Source: Effrenium voratum
Taxonomy: Eukaryota > Sar > Dinophyceae > Suessiales > Symbiodiniaceae
Length of the DNA stretch: 64,000 nt
Assembly (NCBI GenBank): GCA_963377175.1
Contig: CAUJNA010001004.1
Coordinates: forward strand, 36,001 to 100,000
Direction: 5' to 3'
In this document: piece by piece, positions 26,940 to 37,751 of the stretch
How the letters are laid out: each line of letters starts with the position of its first letter
Position numbering within the stretch: position 1 is the first letter of the stretch
Made by a program: the position numbers and the translations under genes
Notes under the pieces: generated by a model
Database searches by the model: none
What the model saw: only the letters and a program-made list of their open reading frames with translations
What the model was told of the DNA's origin: nothing

Positions 26940-28036
26940 GTCTTCCCCTGCGCCGGGTTCCTTTTCAGCCTGGAAGCTTCCCCCTTCGCAGGGCTCTATC
27001 CCCTTCGCGGGGCTCTATGCCCTTTGCGGGGCTCTTTCCCCATCGCGGGGCTGTATTCCCTTCGCGGGGCTCTTCCCCTTCGCAGGGCTCTTTCCCCTTC
27101 GCGGGGCTGCATTCCCTTCGCGGGGCTGCATTCCCTTCACGCGGGGCTCTTCCCCCTTCGCAGGGTCTTTCCCCCCTTCGCAGGCTCTTTTCTCTTGCGG
27201 AAGGCGGCAATTCCCCTTCCGCGGGCTCTTCTCTTCGCGAGGGGCTCTTCCCCTTCCGCGGGCTCGTTCCCCTTCGCGGGGCGCTTCCCCTTCGCGGATT
27301 TTTTTTTCTTCGCAGGGCTCGGGCTGCATTCCCTTCGCGGGCTCTTCCCCTTCGCAGGGCCCTTTCCCTTCGCAGGGCTCTTTCCCCTTCGCGGGGCGGC
27401 ATTCCCTTCGCGTGGCTTTCCCCCTTCGTGGGGCTCTTTCCCCTTCGCGGGCTGCAGTCCTTTTGCGGGGGCGCTTCCACTGCGCGGATGTTTTTTTTCT
27501 TCGCAGGCTCTTCCCCCCTTCGCAGGGGGCTCAATCCCTTCGCGAGGCTCTTCCCCTTCGCGGGGCCCTTTCCCCCTCGCGGGCCTGCATTCCCTTCGCG
27601 GGGTGCAATCTCCCATGCGGGCTGCATTCCCTTTGCGGGGCTCTTTCCCCTTCGCGGGGCTGCATTCCCTTCGCGGGGCTGCATTCCCTTCGCGGGGCTC
27701 TTCCCCTTCGCGGGGCTGCATTCCCTTCGCGGGGCTGCATTTCCTTCGCGGGGCTCTTCCCCTTCGCGGGGCTCTTTCCCCTTCGCGGGGCTGCATTCCC
27801 TTCGCGGGCGTGCATTCCCTTCGGGCTGCATTCCCGTTTACAGGGCTCTTCCGGGGCTCTTTCCCCTTCGCGGGGCTGCATTCCCTTTGCGGGGCTCTTC
27901 CCCTTTGCGGGGCTCTTCCCCTTCGCGGGGCTGCATTCTTCCCCTTCTTTGCGGGGCTCTTTCCTTTTGCGGGGCTCTTCCCCTTCGCGGAGCTCTTTCC
28001 CCTTCGCGGGTCTCTTTTCCACTTCGCGGGGCTGCA
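26940..28036 (+). repeat. 19-bp GC-rich minisatellite array
   Basis: About 55-60 units of two interleaved versions, GGGGCTCTTTCCCCTTCGC and GGGGCTGCATTCCCTTCGC, with indels. Because 19 is not a multiple of 3, all frames run open for long distances (ALSPSRGCIPFAGLFPLRGA-like products on +, EGEEPREGNAAPRRGKSPAK-like on -). These ORFs are not taken as genes. Repeated at 32084-33125. Confidence 0.9.
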
Positions 28037-28620
28037 TTAGGACATTGGGGCAAAGATTTAATTTTTACTATTTACTAACAAATGCTCACTAGTTAGCTAA
28101 GGGCTTAAGTTAGGGGGAAAGCTAAGAGGTTAGCCAGGGGTTAGCTAAGTGGTTAGCTAAGTGGTTAGCAAAAAAACATACTAGGTTTATTACATTTGGA
28201 GTGATGGTCAAACATATGATTTATTGTTTATTTATTCTGGCTTGTTGGCATCAATTTGTTTAGACTCGCCAGAGCATTTTGAGAAAATAGATAAAGGCTT
28301 TGGCAGTGCTGCTCATCATTATGCAAATCAAAGCTGAGCATGTGCATTTATTAAAATGGATAAGCCATATGAGCTCATGATACAAAAGCTCATGCGTGAC
28401 CAGTCAAGGCAAGCTCATACTGCTCATAAGCACTATTGATGGATCATAAGCCAGGTGGCTACCACGACATGCAATCTTCATGGAACATGAGCCAGATGGC
28501 TACCATGACATGAATTTCATTGCGTGTGTCAGCACCATCTTGGTTGTAAGTTTAAGCCCGGCTGGCTACCAAGGACCTGCTCATCCAACAAGGCTTCACC
28601 ATTGCAGTTAACTGTTTGCA
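28037..28620. other. AT-rich spacer with micro-hairpins, no gene
   Basis: Contains repeated GTTAGCTAAGTGGTTAGC-type units (28090-28170), repeated GCTCAT motifs (28310-28440), and AGCC-N4/5-GGCTAC micro-hairpins at 28449, 28490 and 28555. No ORF of note. Confidence 0.6.
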
Positions 28621-28622
28621 AT

Positions 28623-29453
28623 GAAAGCCAGAGGTTCAGTACTCACATGGGACCTATACTGTCAGGCTAATGGCATGGCAGTTGCCAATGTGAAACCTTG
28701 TGCGGGTAGCCATTCCATTTTTTGCTAACAGGTGTGGCTGCCACCCCCGTTGCATTGCATTCCACAAACCAGTTATCCAATGTGGACTGTATACATACAC
28801 AAATTATTGATTGTTGAAAAGCTTGGAGCACCATGCATGACTTCAGTGTGGAATTGGCTAAGCAAGCTGTTGGCTCATTGCCTAGTAACTGCTGCTGCGT
28901 TGCAAAACATATCACACGCCACACTTTTGACAGCGTTTTCAATCAGGGACCTACGCATTGAAACACAGTAACTGTTTGGGATGTGAGCCAGCATGCAAGC
29001 ACAGCCAAGCCAACAGGTGCAGAGCGGTTCCTATCTGTGAGCTCATCCCACACCAGCCAGTTCATCAAAGCAATTGTTGCTGGAGCTGTCACTGACCAAC
29101 CATCCCTCAAAGGACCAGATGGCCATTTGAACCCAGTGCTGCTCAGACAGGACAAGACTCTCCACACTATGGTCACAGTAGGCTGGAGCTGGACCATTAT
29201 AGCAGCCCATGTGGAGGAAGCATTCCCCAGGCTACCATCACTCATTGAAAAGGCCAACAATTCCTGCACATTTGCCCACCAGAACAAGGTTGAGCTCATG
29301 GCCAGCTTGGTGGACCATGTATCCACAAGTGCTGAAGCATCCCATGACTTTGAAAGGTTGGCCATTGACATGTGCCTTGGGGGCCAAGTTGCAACCTATG
29401 CAGCCATCGTGAGAAAGTTTGTCCACCTCTACTCAGGCCAGGTGATGAAATAA
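28623..29453 (+). CDS. Unknown gene of TIR element, part 1
   Basis: Two plus-strand stretches with coding-like codon use. The first starts at an ATG at 28621-28624 (MKARGSVLTWDLYCQANGMA). The second (28983-29453) has ERFLSVSSSHTSQFIKAIVA, LKGPDGHLNPVLLRQDKTLH, SWTIIAAHVEEAFPRLPSLI and FERLAIDMCLGGQVATYAAI, ending HLYSGQVMK and stop. No domain recognised; it reads like a folded, mostly helical protein. The stretches are in different frames with stops between, so either introns or decay. The tandem copy at 33729-34540 repeats both with small indels. Confidence 0.4.
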
Positions 29454-29523
29454 GCATGCATGTAAACATTTAGATGTTGAATCAGAGATAAGCATGATTG
29501 ATGTAACAGTGAATAAGTTTGTG

Positions 29524-29935
29524 CCTGTGACCAAGAGAACATTTGTGCAGGTGGACCAGACGGGCCACTGGTGCAATTCTTGTCCCACATTTCCCAAAGA
29601 ATGGAAACAGCCCAACATTGGGCCAAGACCTCTCTAAGTCGAACCTGTGCACCATGCTGAGGGTTTCCATGGTAGCTGCCAACATTTCCACAAACAGAGT
29701 GGTTGATGGTGTATCCAAGCTCATCACCAAGACAGATGTCGCCAGCCTCAAGGCCAAAAAGTTCCAGGAAAAGCTACTCCAAGTGGAACAGTTTCTTGCA
29801 GAACTATGGGGGATGAGCCAACAAAGTGAATCCGCCAGAACCATCAGGTACAAGTCATTTGGGAAAGCAGCCATCAGGACCATTTTTGCACTGCCAGCAA
29901 AAGAGAAGCTTGGGAGAGAACCAAACCACCAGTAA
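29524..29935 (+). CDS. Unknown gene of TIR element, part 2
   Basis: Includes KFVPVTKRTFVQVDQTGHWC and NSCP (possible Cys/His pair) in one frame, then after a shift SKSNLCTMLRVSMVAANIST, VDGVSKLITKTDVASLKAKK, LQVEQFLAELWGMSQQ and a stop after KLGREPNHQ. Lys/Val/Glu-rich, likely helical. No family recognised. Copy 2 at 34590-34981 keeps the same protein with few substitutions, so sequence is conserved between duplicates. Confidence 0.4.
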
Positions 29936-29944
29936 TGTGGCACA

Positions 29945-30024
29945 TTGGTGAAGCTGGACCAGTCCAAGGATGCAATGTTTGTGGCCAGCCCATCATTGGC
30001 CATACAGGTTGGCAGCACCTACAC
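29945..30024 (+). CDS. Unknown gene of TIR element, part 3 (cut)
   Basis: VKLDQSKDAMFVASPSLAIQ ends at the duplication breakpoint (30024). The uncut version is in copy 2 (34991-35239), continuing YTHKGLPAKVSELVESNHEG. Confidence 0.4.
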
Positions 30025-30632
30025 CGAATGGGGAGATTCATTTGTGCCCGACTTCATTTTGCCCTGCATTCCAAACCTGGAGTCTCACGTATGCCCCAGC
30101 CTTTCGCGCCCGATGTCCTATTTGCAGGCACTGGTTTGCCTTCGTTGGGCCATACAGTTGCCATGGAAATCGGAAGGCGGTCAGCTGGTTACCCAGCACG
30201 AGGCATCTTCGTTTACCCTTCACAGCCTTAAATGCGCATTACTCAGTGCAGCTGCGCAGCTACGCCTTCCGGAAGACAGCAGAAGGCTTCACTTGCTATA
30301 CTATAGAAGCCTTGTGGGTGCAGTCAGAGCTCACCTCCGCCATCCGAAGGGGCTGGAGACCCCCTCGACCGATGGCTCGGGGGGGGCAGCACCCAACCGT
30401 GGAACCAGCCTTTCAGGTCCCACAGGGCAGCCCTCCAAGCCATCTGCAGCTTCAGAGCCTCCCGCCCAGCCTGACAAGATTCCTGTATCACAGGGAAGTG
30501 GACAATTTGCTGTCCACAGCCCTGGATGCAGATGAGGAAGCTCTTGCCGTGGCAAGAGCCGCCTTGGAATCTTCGGAGGCCGAATCCGAAGAAGAGCCAC
30601 CAGAGGAGCCGGCGTGCTCACCAATTCTCTAG
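30025..30632 (+). pseudogene. Duplicate recombinase C-terminal part
   Basis: Identical by eye to 24917-25524, starting in mid-domain at the duplication breakpoint. Includes the TLHSLKCALL motif and the same frameshift. Has no N-terminus. Confidence 0.8.
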
Positions 30633-30711
30633 TGCCTGCCATCTGCACTGACTGTACACATTCGCAGCTATCCTTTTTCCGCTCAAACCGCCCTCAGAGC
30701 ATTCATTGCTG

Positions 30712-31762
30712 ATGCACATGGACCGCGATCGGCTACAGGACGTCCTGACAGAAGCCAGGGTCCCTGAAGGCCTGCAGGACCTCGTTTTGGCCAGAGGTTT
30801 CGACTGCCCTTCTGACTTCGCCTTCGCCTTCCCCAATATTGCAGACTTGCAGCCTTTCATAGTTTCTGCCAGGGACTTCTGGACAGCCAACAACATAGAG
30901 GATCCAGAATCTAGTGTGGCAGCAGCGCGCCTTAGGAAAGCCCTAGCCGAGTGCCATCGGCTCAGCCTGCGCTCAGAGCCTCCCGAACCGGCCGCCAGTT
31001 CCGGATCGCCATGCATGCAGCCCAATCAAATCGCATCTTGGGCAGAGCACTTGCCACCCAAGCTCACATCCGAACGCGTGTCCAGCCTGATAGAAGCCTT
31101 CAAATCCAACTACCCAGGTGAGTTGCTGGACGCGGACACCACGCCCTCCATCCGTTTTCTGAGCCTCGTGCACGAGGGCCTGAAGCCCGGGCAGTCCCTG
31201 AAGTGGGTGCCCTGGCAGTATCGCCTCTCATCACGGCAATACCAGGAACGCGTGGAAGCAAAGTCGGCCCGAGCAGTTCGCTCGGAGTTGCAGCTCCTGA
31301 GTCAGGCCTTCTTTGACGACACACCAGAAGTGTCCGTGGAGCACCACTCGCTGGCAGCGGGATGGCTCACCCGTATCCAGACCGTGTTTCGCAATGCCCT
31401 AGCCCTGTGCCAAGCAGCGCACCTGTCGAACCTCAAGGCCTTCGACAAGAAGATAGCCGATCTGTGTCTCACACAGCCAGATCCAAACCTAGGCCTTCGC
31501 ACGGTGAATACCCAAGAGCTTCTGTCAGCCGATCGCAAGCTCTGGGCAGCCATTTCCAGCCTTCTGGGGCAGCAATGGTCCCTAGATGATGCCTTGTACG
31601 AACTGACGCACATGAGAAACGATGTGCACAGCCTTCTACAATTGCGCCCAAAAATGTCCAAGCCATCCGTGCCAGCACCACCACGCCCCGCAACGCCAAG
31701 GCAAAGGGCACCCAAGCGCGACCTTAAGCCAACCCGCATGCCTTCACGCCCCACCAAGAAAG
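30712..31762 (+). pseudogene. Duplicate gag N-terminal part
   Basis: Copy of 25604-26654, ending at the duplicated left end of the TIR element (31763). It lacks the zinc-finger C-terminus. Confidence 0.8.
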
Positions 31763-32069
31763 GGGCATGCCTTTTTTTCAACCTTGGACCCTTTTTTTTC
31801 AACCTTAAGCTTTTTTTTCTACCTTGTCCCCTTCTTTTTCAATTTCAGGGTCGGCACTTCATGTTTTTTCAACCTTGCCACACTTTTTGTTCACCTTGTT
31901 TTTTCTCTGAATCAACCTTGATTGCATTTTTTCCAACCTCCCCACCTTTGTTTTCCGCCTTGATTCCTTCTTTTCGAGCCTTCCCATCCCCTCAACGGGG
32001 CATGGCCCGTCACCCCCCTTCCCCTGCACCTTTTTTCTCTTCGCAAGTCTTCCCCTGCGCCGGGTTCCT

Positions 32070-33125
32070 TTTCAGCCTGGAAGCTACCCCCTTCGCAGGG
32101 CTCTATCCCCTTCGCGGGGCTCTATGCCCTTTGCGGGGCTCTTTCCCCATCGCGGGGCTGCATTCCCTTCGCGGGGCTCTTCCCCTTCGCAGGGCTCTTT
32201 CCCCTTCGCGGGGCTGCATTCCCTTCGCGGGGCTCTTCCCCTTCGCAGGGCTCTTCCCCCTTCGCAGGGCTCTTCCCCCTTCGCAGGGCTCTTTTGTCTT
32301 CGCGGGGCGGCATTCCCTTCGCGGGGCGGGGCTCTTTCCCCTTCGCGGGGCTGCATTCCCTTCGCGGGGCGCTTCCCCTTCGCGGATTTTTTTTCTTCGC
32401 AGGGCTCGGGCTGCATTCCCTTCGCGGCTCTTCCCCTTCGCAGGGCCCTTTCCCTTCGCAGGGCTCTTTCCCCTTCGCGGGGCGGCATTCCCTTCGCGTG
32501 GCTTCCCCCTTCGCGGGGCTCTTTCCCCTTCGCGGGGCTGCATTCCCTTCGCGGGGCGCTTCCCCTGCGCGGATGTTTTTTTCTTCGCAGGGCTCTTTCC
32601 CCTTCGCGGGGCTGCATTCCCTTCGCGAGGCTCTTCCCCTTCGCGGGGCTCTTTCCCCTTCGCGGGGCTGCATTCCCTTCGCGGGGCTGCATTCCCTTTG
32701 CGGGGCTGCATTCCCTTTGCGGGGCTCTTCCCCTTCGCGGGGCTGCATTCCCTTCGCGGGGCTCTTCCCCTTCGCGGGGCTCTTTCCCCTTCGTGGGGCT
32801 GCTTTCCCTTCGCGGGGCTCTTCCCCTTCGCGGGGCTCTTTCCCCTTCGCGGGGCTCTTTCCACTTCGCGGGGCTGCATTCCCTTCGCGGGCGTGCATTC
32901 CCTTCGGGCTGCATTCCCGTTTGCAGGGCTCTTCCGGGGCTCTTTCCCCTTCGCGGGGCTGCATTCCCTTTGCGGGGCTCTTCCCCTTTGCGGGGCTCTT
33001 CCCCTTCGCGGGGCTGCATTCTTCCCCTTCTTTGCGGGGCTCTTTCCTTTTGCGGGGCTCTTCCCCTTCGCGGAGCTCTTTCCCCTTCGCGGGTCTCTTT
33101 TCCACTTCGCGGGGCTGCATTCCTG
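32070..33125 (+). repeat. 19-bp GC-rich minisatellite, copy 2
   Basis: Same GGGGCTCTTTCCCCTTCGC / GGGGCTGCATTCCCTTCGC array as 26940-28036, with a different number and order of units. Long ORFs on both strands are repeat artefacts. Confidence 0.9.
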
Positions 33126-33728
33126 GGATGCACCGGGGGTTTGTTAGAGTTAGTAGGACATTGGGGCAAAGATTATTTTTTACTAACAAATGCTCACTAG
33201 TTAGCTAAGGGCTTAAGTTAGGGGGAAAGCTAAGAGGTTAGCCAGGGGTTAGCTAAGTGGTTAGCTAAGTGGTTAGCAAAAAAACATACTAGGTTTATCA
33301 CATTTGGAGTGATGGTCAAACATATGATTTATTGTTTATTTATTCTGGCTTGTTGGCAGCAATTTGTTTAGACTCGCCAGAGCATTTTGAGAAAATAGAT
33401 AAAGGCTTTGGCAGTGCTGCTCATCATTATGCAAATCAAAGCTGAGCATGTGCATTTATTAAAATGGATAAGCCATATGAGCTCATGATACAAAAGCTCA
33501 TGCGTGACCAGTCAAGGCAAGCTCATACTGCTCATAAGCACTATTGATGGATCATAAGCCAGGTGGCTACCACGACATGCAATCTTCATGGAACATGAGC
33601 CAGATGGCTACCATGACATGAATTTCATTGCGTGTGTCAGCACCATCTTGGTTGTAAGTTTAAGCCCGGCTGGCTACCAAGGACCTGCTCATCCAACAAG
33701 GCTTCACCATTGCAGTTAACTGTTTGCA
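33126..33728. other. AT-rich spacer with micro-hairpins, copy 2
   Basis: Duplicate of 28037-28620 with a 40-bp difference at the left edge. Micro-hairpins at 33557, 33598 and 33663. No gene. Confidence 0.6.
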
Positions 33729-34540
33729 ATGAAAGCCAGAGGTTCAGTACTCACATGGGACCTATACTGTCAGGCTAATGGCATGGCAGTTGCCAATGTG
33801 AAACCTTGTGCGGGTAGCCTGCCCATGTTTTGCCTAACATGTGTGGCTGCCCACCCGTGCATTTGCATTCCACAACCATTATCATGTCTGGACTGCCCCA
33901 TTTGGCCCCCAATGAGTTGTTGAAGCTTTGGCTACCCATGCATGACTTCAGTGTGGAATTGGCTAAGCAAGCTGTTGGCTCATTGCCTAGTAACTGCTGC
34001 TGCGTTGCAAAACATATCGCACGCCACTACGCGTTGAAACACAGTAACTGTTTGGGATGTGAGCCAGCATGCAAGCACAGCCAAGCCAACAGGTGCAGAG
34101 CGGTTCCTATCTGTGAGCTCATCCCACACCAGCCAGTTCATCAAAGAATTGTTGCTGGAGCTGTCACTGACCAACCATCCCTCAAAGGACCAGATGGCCA
34201 TTTGAACCCAGTGCTGCTCAGACAGGACAAGACTCTCCACACTATGGTCACAGTAGGCTGGAGCTGGACCATTATAGCAGCCCATGTGGAGGAAGCATTC
34301 CCCAGGCTACCATCACTCATTGAAAAGGCCAACAATTCCTGCACATTTGCCCACCAGAACAAGGTTGAGCTCATGGCCAGCTTGGTGGACCATGTATCCA
34401 CAAGTGCTGACGCATCCCATGACTTTGAAAGGTTGGCCATTGACATGTGCCTTAGTTGCAACCTATGCAGCCATCGTGGGAAAGTTTGTCCACCTCTACT
34501 CAGGCCAGGTGATGAAATAAGCATGCATGTAAACATTTAG
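33729..34540 (+). CDS. Unknown gene of TIR element, part 1 (copy 2)
   Basis: Starts MKARGSVLTWDLYCQANGMA as in copy 1. A stretch here absent or garbled in copy 1 reads MSGLPHLAPNELLKLWLPMH and SVELAKQAVGSLPSNCC. A 2-bp loss near 34147 puts IVAGAVTDQPSLKGPDGHLN in another frame than upstream, and a deletion near 34450 removes GGQ. Function unknown. Differences from copy 1 look like indels rather than selected change. Confidence 0.35.
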
Positions 34541-34589
34541 ATGTTGAGTCAGAGATAAGCATGATTGATGTAACATTGAATAAGTTTGT

Positions 34590-34981
34590 GCCTGTGACCA
34601 AGGGAACATTTGTGCAGGTGGACCAGGCGGGCCACTGGTGCAATTCTTGTCCCACATTTCCCAAAGAGTATGGACCTCTCTAAGTCGAACCTGTGCACCA
34701 TGCTGAGGGTTTCCATGGTAGCTGCCAACCTTTCCACGAACAGAGTGGTTGATGGTGTATCCAGGCTCATCACCAAGACAGATGTCGCCAGCCTCAAGGC
34801 CAAAAAGTTCAAGGAAAAGCTACTCCAAGTGGAACAGTTTCTTGCAGAGCTATGGGGGATGAGCCAACAAAGTGAATCCGCCAGAACCATCAGGTACAAG
34901 TCATTTGGGAAAGCAGCCATCAGGACCATTTTTGCACTGCCAGCAAAAGAGAAGCTTGGGAGAGAACCAAACCACCAGTAA
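34590..34981 (+). CDS. Unknown gene of TIR element, part 2 (copy 2)
   Basis: Same protein as 29524-29935 (VDGVSRLITKTDVASLKAKK, LGREPNHQ end) with a 25-bp deletion relative to copy 1 near 34670 and a handful of substitutions. Confidence 0.35.
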
Positions 34982-34990
34982 TGTGGCACA

Positions 34991-35296
34991 TTGGTGAAGC
35001 TGGACCAGTCCAAGGATGCAATGTTTGTGGCCAGCCCATCATTGGCCATACAGGTTGGCAGCACCTACACCCACAAAGGCCTTCCTGCCAAGGTATCGGA
35101 ACTTGTGGAATCCAACCATGAAGGTGTCAAGCTTGCGCACAAGCCTTTATTCCAGCCCCAGCAAACCATTGTTGTCAAAGCCCATGAAATTCAAGCATCA
35201 ATGAAAGTGCTTTCAAGGCCAAGTGCCCAAAGCTCTTGACCAAGAGCTTGTGGAGAAGTTGCTTCCCACTGAATCACCCATGGTGAGCCAAGACTT
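34991..35296 (+). CDS. Unknown gene of TIR element, part 3 (uncut)
   Basis: VKLDQSKDAMFVASPSLAIQ, then YTHKGLPAKVSELVESNHEG, KLAHKPLFQPQQTIVVKAHE. After a frame change it reads VPKALDQELVEKLLPTESPM and VSQDFA up to the RT insertion at 35297. The codon pattern looks coding throughout. The likely continuation is at 36740 (KCKIFIQWVECYNNQDLDAN), consistent with an RT copy having inserted into this gene. Confidence 0.4.
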
Positions 35297-36559
35297 TGCA
35301 GAAACCGAACGGGCGCGTGCGTGGTCTTGTCATGGGCGATGTGCTGCGCAGGCTCGTTAGCCGCACTCTTGCCCAGCAGATGGCGCAGCACTTTCAGGAC
35401 GCTTGCTCTCCTTTTCAGTACGCCCTGTCCACCCGCGCCGGCACGGAGTGCCTAGCGCGCCTTTTGCGCGCGGCCACTGAGGCCGACAACGAGGCCACTG
35501 TGCTGTCCGTCGATGGGGTGGGCGCCTTCGACCACGTCTCGCGGGCGAGCGTGTTCTCCCAGCTTGCGTCGCACGAGCGCCTCGCTCCGCTTCTGCCGTA
35601 CGTGCGGCAATTCTATGGCCAGGCCTCACAATACTTGTGGTACGACGACAACGGCGCGGCGCATGTCGTCCAGCAAGGCGAAGGGGGCGAACAGGGCGAC
35701 CCCCTGCCTGGCTTGTTTGCGCTCGCGCAGCACCCAGCTCTGCAGGCCACACAGGCGATGCTGCTGCCAGGGGAGGTCCTCTTCGTCTTTTTGGATGACA
35801 TCTATATCCTCTCGCGGCCCGGCCGTGCGCGTGCCATTTTCGACATCTTGCAGGCGCGTCTGCAAGCGCATGCTGGCATCCAGGTTAACTTGGGGAAGAC
35901 TCGCGCTTGGAACGCCGGCGGCGTGCTGCCACCGGGCGTCGACGCCTTCGGGACCGCCGAAGACCCCAGCTGGGTGGGCGACCTAGTGTCCCTGCCATCC
36001 CACCAGCAAGGCTTGGTTGTCCTCGGGCCCCCTCTCGGCAGCCACGCGTTCACACAGGTGTTCCTGGCTGAGAAGCGCGCGTCCCAGGACACACTCCTGC
36101 AGCGTATCCCTGCCGTGCCGCACCTGCAGTCGGCGTGGCTGATACTGCTGACGTGTGGCGCGCCCCGTGCCAACTACCTCGCCCTGCGCCAGATTCGACG
36201 CCGCAAGCGCCACCACACTTACCCTGAGCTCCTCCGGAGCCGGCGCTGCCGCCTGCTTGTCCTCGGCCTCGAGGTCGGTGGCCGGTGGCTCCCGGACGGG
36301 GTGGCCTTCGTGCGCCTGCTCGCGCGCGCCAAGTCGCGCCGTGTCCCCGAACTGCTGCTCGGAGCTGCTGTGCAGGCGTACGTGCGGCGGTGGACTGCCC
36401 TCCTCGCAGTCGCCGCGCAGCGCGCGCTCGCCGCCAGCCCCGCTGTAGCTCCCGCTGTTCGGGGAGACGTGCGTTGATGGCGCCGAGCCGCCGGTGAGCG
36501 ATCTGCTCGCCGACGCCAGGTGGGAGAGTGGGCCTGCGCCGAGCCGCCTGCCCGGTTGA
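35297..36559 (+). pseudogene. Best-preserved dinoflagellate RT-family copy
   Basis: Nearly uninterrupted 393-codon frame to 36477. KPNGRVRGLVMGDVLRRLVS, FQYALSTRAGTECLARLL, VLSVDGVGAFDHVSR (first Asp), GGEQGDPLPGLFAL, FLDDIYILSR (catalytic Asp-Asp), LGKTRAWNAGG, then a post-RT block with RRRKRHHTYPELLRSRRCRL and GLEVGGRW. A single frameshift near 36450 separates it from the conserved terminus EPPVSDLLADARWE and SRLPG, stop at 36557. Catalytic residues are intact, but the upstream modules (RING and others) are absent, so it is a dead copy. It serves as reference for the other fragments. Confidence 0.8.
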
Positions 36560-36735
36560 GCTTGCGCCCGCTGCTCGTTGTGTTTCACCTCGTAGCTGCT
36601 GTGATGCTGCGGACAAAGGCGCGCAAAAAAAATAAATGGCTGCCCCCTTAACGCCCCCTAAGCACATCCGGGGGCCGCCGGTATATAAGTGGGTTGGAGG
36701 GGCAGACGGAAAAAGGCGCGAGAACAAAAAAAAGA
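35297..36735 (+). mobile_element. 5'-truncated RT element inside TIR element
   Basis: Begins abruptly inside RT block 1 and ends with the family's 3' tail (AGACGGAAAAAGGCGCG near 36704-36720, then A-rich). Target duplication is imperfect: AAGACTTTGCAG on the left, AAGAACTTGCCA on the right. 5' truncation and an A-rich 3' end are expected of target-primed reverse transcription. Confidence 0.65.
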
Positions 36736-36736
36736 A

Positions 36737-37200
36737 CTTGCCAAATGCAAGATCTTCATCCAGTGGGTGGAGTGCTACAACAACCAGGACCTTGATGCCA
36801 ATGACTTTTTAGTGCAGGAACAGCCCCAGCAGGCATTGTATGCATCCAAGGACCAATTGATCCCATGTCCAGACAGAATAAGCTGCATTACCCACACCAA
36901 GCCATCAGGCACAAAGTATGGGGAGGTAAAATTCAATGGCCAGTATGGCTTGTGCTCCCAGCCAAATCCTTCAGGGGCAATGGTGACCACCACACAGGCA
37001 TGTTGAGCCCATACTGGACATGTTGCCACAATGATGACAATGGCCAGCTCACAGAGAAATGGGTTACCCATGGTGAACTGCATGTGAAAGTGCTCATCAA
37101 CCAGGACGCCATCACGAAGCATGATTTGATTGCTGTGAAGCCACTTCCAAAGTCAGAAGACACAAATGTGCCCAAGAAGAAGAAAGCAAGGACACAGTAA
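36737..37200 (+). CDS. Unknown gene of TIR element, part 4
   Basis: KCKIFIQWVECYNNQDLDAN, DFLVQEQPQQALYASKDQLI and TKPSGTKYGEVKFNGQYGLC in one frame (to 37006). In the next frame NDDNGQLTEKWVTHGELHVK, LINQDAITKHDLIAVKPLPK, ending with a nuclear-localisation-like KKKKARTQ and stop at 37198-37200. No family recognised. A frame change or short intron lies between. Confidence 0.4.
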
Positions 37201-37436
37201 TGCAACCTGCATGCAAAGGTTGCAACATTTTCTGATTGCAGTGTGAACCCTAAGCTGGTATTACAAACCTGGCTAGTCCATAATGCTTATTTCCTGACCA
37301 GCCAAGCCTGCACGGCTACACAATTTAGCATTATGTGCCCAGGTGGACCAGCGGCAAGTCCATGGATAAGGCCAAATACACGTATGATGAGGAAAACGAC
37401 AGTGCCTAAAGCTGCTTTGCACTTAGTCAGCATTGC

Positions 37437-37751
37437 ATGGTTGCATGTATGCTTGCATACGCACAATCAAAGACTTGTCTCATGAGAGCTGGTGTTGTGA
37501 ACTTGAGTACTCCAGGCCCTGGTGGCTACCACATGCATGATGAGCAAACATTGAATAGGATGCATTCATCACTTGGCTCAGCTACCACTAGTTTGAGTTT
37601 CCAAAGTTGGTATAGAGCATGCCAAAGAAAGCCATTTACAAAACAAGGGTGGTTTTTGGAATGGGACTTTTTGACCAAAGAACAAAAAGCATGGCTATTG
37701 GACCACCCAGAGTATGCATTAAATGGAGATGCCAAGTTATCCAATGTATAG
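37437..37751 (+). CDS. Possible exon of unknown gene
   Basis: 104-codon frame with TPGPGGYHMHDEQTLNRMHS, FTKQGWFLEWDFLTKEQKAW and LLDHPEYALNGDAKLSNV, stop at 37749. Protein-like composition; no domain recognised. The opening overlaps a GGCCCTGGTGGCTACC micro-hairpin, so the true start is uncertain. Confidence 0.3.
   Translation: MVACMLAYAQSKTCLMRAGVVNLSTPGPGGYHMHDEQTLNRMHSSLGSATTSLSFQSWYRACQRKPFTKQGWFLEWDFLTKEQKAWLLDHPEYALNGDAKLSNV

Larger units (their letters stand above)
30025..35070 (+). repeat. Tandem duplication copy 2 (unit 24917-30024)
   Basis: 30025-35070 repeats 24917-30024 (about 5.1 kb): recombinase C-terminus, gag N-terminus, left end of the TIR element, minisatellite and unknown-gene parts. 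The junction at 30024/30025 joins CACCTACAC to CGAATGGGG with at most 1 bp of microhomology. The YR-derived part is almost identical; the minisatellite and the stretches around 28700-28930/33800-33960 and 29390-29640/34450-34680 differ by many indels. It may be a real duplication or partly a haplotype or assembly effect. Confidence 0.85.

Noticed and set aside
26655..28092. Continuation of the gag ORF to an 826-codon protein, and its minus-strand Lys/Glu/Arg-rich partners
   Set aside because: Past 26654 the frame enters the TIR element and the 19-bp minisatellite, which leaves all frames open. The true gag continuation is at 42695.
32084..33208. 300-360-codon ORFs on both strands
   Set aside because: Products of the second 19-bp minisatellite array.
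36640..36740. TATATAAG near 36681 as a promoter
   Set aside because: It lies in the 3' tail of an RT element and dinoflagellate promoters do not use a standard TATA box; position gives no support.
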